64,000 nucleotides of DNA from Sparassis latifolia (taxonomy: Eukaryota > Basidiomycota > Agaricomycetes > Polyporales > Sparassidaceae), in assembly GCA_018466975.1 (NCBI GenBank), contig CM031560.1, positions 1,984,001 through 2,048,000 on the forward strand, read 5' to 3'. A program made the position numbers and the translations under genes. Below are positions 59,272 to 64,000 of the stretch, in pieces (the stretch's first letter is position 1; every line of letters begins with the position of its first letter). Below the pieces are notes generated by a model. That model was given only the letters and a program-made list of their open reading frames with translations. It did no database searches and was not told the origin of the DNA.

Positions 59272-61389
59272 ATGTCTGACGAGAAGGATAGCGCTCGACC
59301 GACGGGTTCACCGACGGAAGAGCCGGACGCTCCCGCAGTGGAAAAAGCAGAGCCGAAACCAGGGTTGAATGGCGTTCCTGTTCGTTGTGAGCTCGCCATG
59401 TCTCTGTTGTGATAAGCAGAACTGTCTAAGAGGCGTAAACAGGGTTTGATGTGAGCGTCTAATCTCTGAACGAAGCCAGGAGGTGCCAATGACATATCAC
59501 AGGCGGATAGAACGGAACCGTACACACGGATAACACCTTTCCAAGAGATGCATGATACCAGCGTGGAGTACGTTTGCTTCTACCGTCGAGTGTAGCATCT
59601 GATGCGGATGTGTCGTAGATTTTTCTATAAACCAATCACTTTGACCGCGTTGAGTGTGGGTTTGACAGTGTTGGCATACGTGGCGACAACACAAGATGTC
59701 TTGCAAGAGGGAAAAGATAAGCGTCGCGTGTATGTGGCTCAGCCGCTCCGTGAAAGAAGTCAACGTTGGTGTTCACTTTGCAAATAGTGGGGCATACGCC
59801 GTAATAGCGTCATTCCTATTGTTCTCGATGATTCAGTTCCGAGATGGACCTTTCGTTAGGCCTCATCCTGGTAAGCCTACGTCCATCCCTCATCCCTCAT
59901 GCAGCAGGGAAGTCAATTGTTTGCAGCATTTTGGCGCATTGTCCTGGGTGTCAACCTCTTGTATGAAATGGCGCTCGTTTTTCTGCTGTTCCAAGATTTG
60001 GATTCTGCCAGGGAGATGCTCGTATATCTCGACCCGAGTTTAGGGAGACCTTTACCGGAGAAAAATTACGCGGAGAATTGCGCGTTTACACCACTCAATG
60101 TGTGGGTAAGCTACCAACGTGATGCATTTTCTTCGCAGAAGCGGTGACATTGACACACAGAATGCACTTGATATTTTCTGCGTTGCGCATGCCTTGGGAT
60201 GGTTTGGCAAAGCATTGATCCTACGAGATTACTGGTTTTGCTGGGTGGGCTGACCTCTGCTTCTTTCGCACGGTCGACGCTGAACTCTCGTCCACGCAGA
60301 TTCTCAGCATAGCGTTCGAATTGGCAGAATATAGTCTGCAACATCAACTCCCGAATTTTGCCGAGGTGCGCATCTCGTGTATAATTTCTCAATAGAAAGA
60401 CGCTTATAGAGGGTGTAGTGCTGGTGGGATCATGTAAGTGAACATGTAAGTTGCCTGACAGCAGGGTACTGAACGTCCTGCTAGTGGATCCTCGACGTGC
60501 TTATTTGCAATTGGCTGGGAACATATCTAGGTCTGTCCACAATACTGTAGCAGTGCATCATTTTACGTCGCCTGTAGGCATGAAAACGTGTCAATATTTT
60601 GAGGTCAAGGTAAGGCGTTAAATTAATACCTCCGTGTTCTCGAGGCGTGACAGCGGTTACAGCACTACACGTGGAGGGGTCTCCGACAGACCCACGGGCT
60701 GCGTTCGAAGACACGGCGTGTTATCAGCCAGTTCTCCCCTCATGATTGGACAACCTTCAAATGGGAAGGGACAGCCTCATTCGGGCATTACTTCGCCGTC
60801 GTCGTGCTTCTTGCTGTTTTCCTTGCCGCTGAACTCAATCCGTTCTACCTGAAGGTATGCGGTGATCATCGTTCTATATTTCTGCTGAGCGACGGGACTT
60901 AGACCCTGTTGTGGATGGAACCTGATCATCCGTTCGTTATTGCGCGTCTCGCTGGAGTCTTCCTGTGCGCCCTACCCGCTGTGAGAGAGCTGTATCAATA
61001 TGTGAACGACCCTAGGTACGCGTCTATTTCCTCTGACACATGCTTCTCGATAACATGTCTCTGATGCGTTTTGGCCGTGTTACGGTGAACTTGTAGGAAA
61101 GCCGTGAGGATGGGGCAGCATGTGTGGTTGCTCCTCGCTACGATTGGCACGGAGCTGCTTGCGATCACGAAGTGGAGCCAAGGGCAGTTTCCGGATCCCT
61201 TACCCACAAGCGTCAAGTGGGCGTGGTCCATCGGAGCATTCTTGTTGGTGTTGTATCCCACAGTGCAGGTGCGTACGCTCTGGATACAATATTCCAATCT
61301 TCTCGATACCTGACTGATGTGATCTCATTTTGATACAGTTCGGAATTCCGAGTCTGAGAGAATGTCAGAAGAGGCGCAAGAGCAAGTGA
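59272..61389 (+). CDS. Base-exchange phosphatidylserine synthase (PSS family)
   Basis: ER membrane enzyme family that makes phosphatidylserine by swapping the head group of phosphatidylcholine or -ethanolamine. ATG 59272 gives an acidic soluble N-terminus (MSDEKDSARPTGSPTEEPDA). Later exons carry RTEPYTRITPFQEMHDTSVE, FFYKPITLTALSVGLTVLAY, YAVIASFLLFSMIQFRDGPF, AFWRIVLGVNLLYEMALVFL, CAFTPLNVWNALDIFC, HALGWFGKALILRDYWFCW, the conserved [74 protein letters not shown] and the end FGIPSLRECQKRRKSK at 61387-61389. About nine hydrophobic segments. Introns 50-60 bp; the join of the first exon to the RTEPY exon at 59509 could not be made cleanly in frame and needs checking. Budding yeast uses the unrelated CDP-diacylglycerol route. 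Confidence 0.9.
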
Positions 61390-62839
61390 CGGTTCGTGAA
61401 CGGACAATGACCCTAATGACGCCTTTGTTAAGAGGGGGAGTTTAATTTGTCAAAATTGTATACTTTCGTCGGTCTCAGTAGTCCGGCGTATATTGTAATA
61501 AATATTCACCCAGTTCCACGCGCTGCTCTCTTCTCCGCGTGAAATCCCGCAGCCGTGGAGGGTGTGCTCCACGCGAGGTGTAGTTAAAGTGATACTCCTT
61601 TATCTGCGTACGTAGACAAGGCGTTGTGCCCGCCCTTGTCCCGCCCACAATCTCGATTCCGCAAGTCATCGTGATCGCGTAGATGTACGTCGCGATCATG
61701 AAAGAAGCACGAAGAGAGGCGCGCTGAGCCCGCAGACTTGGCCCGTGGTGCAGATGAGAGTTGCGGAAGATAGCGTGGAGATAGAGAGCCCGTTGCGCAC
61801 ACTACCGTCGGGTAAACGTGATCCCAAGGGTAATTACCAGATCGTACCAGATGCGTAGTGATGTCATACAGATACCAGGAGGAGTAGAGTATTCGATACT
61901 CTCAACAGGCCTAGGCCACCAGGAGGAAATCTAGGGGGGGAACAAACATGTCGCAGCCTGCCGAGCCCGAAGGAAGTAACGTCATGCCATGAGGAAGAGG
62001 AGGTGCATATAATGATCTCGTTCCTCTTGAGCCTTTTATAGCTTCAAGTTCGACGCGAGCAAGAAGAAATATTATTTAAAAGTAGCTCACCGCGTTCAAA
62101 CACATCTCGGAGGTTGGTAACCGGGACAGATGACCGAGATGTTACGACCTATAGCTGTACCTCTTTGGCACGCTGGAATCCCTTCCATGAACTTGGATAG
62201 GCCAAGCCATGGACTCATTGTCACCTGGGCTTCAAGCAGCATTACATGGTTATTTCGGTACCTAAGTACAGAACTCGTTAGTCATACAATAGGCAGAACA
62301 AGCGAATTTACAAATCGTGATGGCTACCGAAGAACTGCGAGAAGAATACGCGCACTTCATGCTTTAGCTTGCTCACTTGGTGACTTGTCCAAACCAGCAA
62401 AAAAATTCAAATCTGGAAACATACTTGAGCTCGTGACGAGGAAAAATGGACACTTCGCTGTATTCTAGAGTCCTATTCAGTCGAGAGTCAAGGTCGTGTA
62501 CTGCGTCTTGTCCTAGACTCCAATTGAACGCACCGGCATGTGAGATCCCAGGAAGGATATATGCTGCTGCAGGAAATTGTTCAGGACTAGAAATGCGCGA
62601 TGGGAGTGCATGCTGAGATCTAAGATTTATAGCGATGGTGGACTGGACCGAAGATTTGTCAGGAAAGTCCTCTGGAGAATTACCTAGTTTGGGTCGAGCG
62701 GGGTCGAATGTTCTGGTGGTTGCTAGAACGCGACTCGCAGCTCTCATAAGCTCCCGCGCGCCCCCGACCCGCTCTCTCTGTCTTCATCTGACAACCATCA
62801 CCGACACACGCTTCACGTCGTCATCGACACCTCTTCACC
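61390..62839. other. Intergenic region, no gene assigned
   Basis: AT-rich in part, with frames at 61475-61802 (-), 62130-62468 (+) and 62373-62747 (-) that show no family features. A stretch near 61930 has a G7 run. Confidence 0.4.
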
Positions 62840-64000
62840 ATGGACAACAACCACAACGTTTACAACGGTTTCTTCCAACATCTTCTCGACGCAAACCCTA
62901 ATATTGGCCAGCAGATAGGCCAAGTATTACAGAACCTCGTTCGCGGCATGGCGCATCACCCTCCACCACCACCTGCTGCAGACCAGCACCCTCCAGAGGA
63001 TGACCCCGAACTCGCCGATTTACCCCCTCTAGAGACCGTGTCCGAGGAGGATCCGCAGGACTCTACAGATAGTCCAATGGACGCTACTGAGGAAGCTCTA
63101 GCGCATCATGTAAATGGCCTTTCTCTATCGTCGTCGTCCCACTCTACTCATTCTCGGTCACAGGAACAGTCACAGGCGAGCTTCTCGCCGACACCGCTAC
63201 ATCATACACAGCCGGCAGACTCTATGCCGTCTCTAGCTTCCGTCTCGAGTCCCTCCATCAGTGACGTCGATATGCATGACGTGGAGATGACTGTAGATCC
63301 AAGCCAGCTTCTGGCTGCGGAGTCTTCTACTCCCGCTGAGCCTGGGCCTTCGACAATCCGCGGCGCGCGTCGTGCAAGGGTCGACGATGAAGAGGACGAG
63401 GAGAATATGCGGGAGACCAACCGCCAACGCATGCATTCTCCTGAGGTCCATAATCAGGAGCTTCCCGGTGCTGCACCGCAACCGGCACACCAGGCCCCCA
63501 ATCCTCACGCTCCCGGCAACGCTCCTAATCCGCCGCCATTGTTCAGTCGGATTGTCTACTCGTTCGACATTATCCCTCCTCCACCACCTCGTACGGACGG
63601 TGCTCAACGTGCGGGTGCACAGACGGATCCGCATGCTCCCGCGCAGCTACCCGACCATCTGCCTCCTCCCGCCATTCCCATGATTAACTTATCATTCAAC
63701 GTTCCTATCACCCCGCCGGGCACTGGTGCGCCAGCAGGGGCTGCTGGGGAGCCTGCTCCCGACGGTGTAGGTCCTAATGCACCCCCACATGAAGGGATGG
63801 ATGCCAACTATATGCGGCAATTCTTACAGCAAATGCTGGGTGGGAACTTTCAAGTAGGTGACCCGACCCTCGTCTTCGGCGGTCCTGGGGACTTCGCTGC
63901 ATTTCCATTCCCGTTCGGGATGCATCGCGAGGAGCCGGATGATCCTGACCGCGCGAAGAGGCTTGTTGCTGGATTGGACGAAGTACCGCTTGGGCTTGTG
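62840..64000 (+). CDS. N-terminal part of a long acidic, Pro-rich protein (possible RING E3 ligase), runs off the window
   Basis: From ATG 62840 (MDNNHNVYNGFFQHLLDANP) one frame stays open for 387 codons to the window end without a stop. It is rich in Pro, Ser, His and acidic residues (DDPELADLPPLETVSEEDPQ, SPSISDVDMHDVEMTVDPSQ), with a basic patch RGARRARVDDEEDEEN. Near the end come FLQQMLGGNFQ, FPFPFGMHREEPDDPDRAKR and LVAGLDEVPLGLV. That last block resembles the lead-in to a C-terminal RING domain in basidiomycete E3 ligases, but the RING itself would lie outside the window, so the function is an inference. CT-rich leader directly before the ATG. Confidence 0.6.
   Translation, partial: MDNNHNVYNGFFQHLLDANPNIGQQIGQVLQNLVRGMAHHPPPPPAADQHPPEDDPELADLPPLETVSEEDPQDSTDSPMDATEEALAHHVNGLSLSSSSHSTHSRSQEQSQASFSPTPLHHTQPADSMPSLASVSSPSISDVDMHDVEMTVDPSQLLAAESSTPAEPGPSTIRGARRARVDDEEDEENMRETNRQRMHSPEVHNQELPGAAPQPAHQAPNPHAPGNAPNPPPLFSRIVYSFDIIPPPPPRTDGAQRAGAQTDPHAPAQLPDHLPPPAIPMINLSFNVPITPPGTGAPAGAAGEPAPDGVGPNAPPHEGMDANYMRQFLQQMLGGNFQVGDPTLVFGGPGDFAAFPFPFGMHREEPDDPDRAKRLVAGLDEVPLGLV

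Noticed and set aside
59211..59525. Minus-strand frame with TPFNPGFGSAFSTAG
   Set aside because: It mirrors the first exon of the PSS gene (MSDEKDSARPTGS on the plus strand), which links in product to the following PSS exons.
63202..63807. Long minus-strand open frames
   Set aside because: They are shadows of the continuous plus-strand frame from 62840, which has a proper start and biased composition.

Overview
The window looks like nuclear DNA of a filamentous basidiomycete, most likely a wood-decay type Agaricomycete (inference). Almost every gene is split by many GT-AG introns of about 50-65 bp, genes are 0.5-1 kb apart on both strands, and the recognisable proteins (Zn2Cys6 factor, Dsc3-like protein, GUT2, KRE6/SKN1, PSS, KIN17, ARP6, TAF6) are eukaryotic and mostly fungal in character. 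I saw no tRNA, rRNA, CRISPR array or bacterial operon.

Layout. 1-460: 3' end of an unknown gene. 620-3347 (-): cyclopropane-fatty-acid synthase family methyltransferase. 5818-6726: an almost perfect 909-bp palindromic hairpin element ending 120 bp before the start codon of an SMC6 gene (6847-11510, +) that carries an in-frame TAG. 12148-19023: a Ty1/copia retrotransposon on the minus strand. Its upstream LTR is split by a second 1,654-bp insertion that holds a captured piece of a MAP-kinase-phosphatase-like gene. 19886-21556 (-): TAF6. 23643-26607 (-): mitochondrial glycerol-3-phosphate dehydrogenase GUT2. 28278-30629 (+): FAD-dependent amine-oxidase-like protein (COG2907 type). 31413-33823 (-): KRE6/SKN1 glucan-synthesis protein. 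35736-36340 (-): an unusual histone H3 with MCB boxes and a TATA box. 37980-39422 (+): unknown low-complexity protein. 39722-41259 (+): a sulfite oxidase pseudogene. 41447-45412 (-): importin-7/8 type karyopherin with an apparent internal deletion. 45800-46898 (-): Dsc3-like protein. 46917-47156 (+): small protein. 47205-48205 (+): KIN17. 48471-49515 (+): unknown. 50084-51602 (-): ARP6. 52186-53288 (+): TANGO2/NRDE protein. 53780-55015 (-): Zn2Cys6 factor. 58338-59178 (-): unknown. 59272-61389 (+): base-exchange phosphatidylserine synthase. 62840-64000 (+): N-terminal part of a long Pro-rich acidic protein that leaves the window.

How it fits together. Most genes are housekeeping genes for chromatin and nuclear work (SMC6, TAF6, H3, ARP6, KIN17, importin) and for lipid, membrane and wall metabolism (CFA synthase, COG2907-type oxidoreductase, GUT2, PSS, KRE6, Dsc3). 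The CFA synthase and the COG2907-type protein, adjacent in many bacteria and fused in plants, lie about 25 kb apart here. The accessory content is transposon-derived: a fresh-looking palindrome, a decayed copia element with a nested gene-capturing insert, a CpG-depleted repeat pair, and several genes carrying lesions. I did not find a convincing undescribed multi-gene system. The most novel items are the palindrome in front of SMC6, the nested gene-capturing insertion, and the odd H3.
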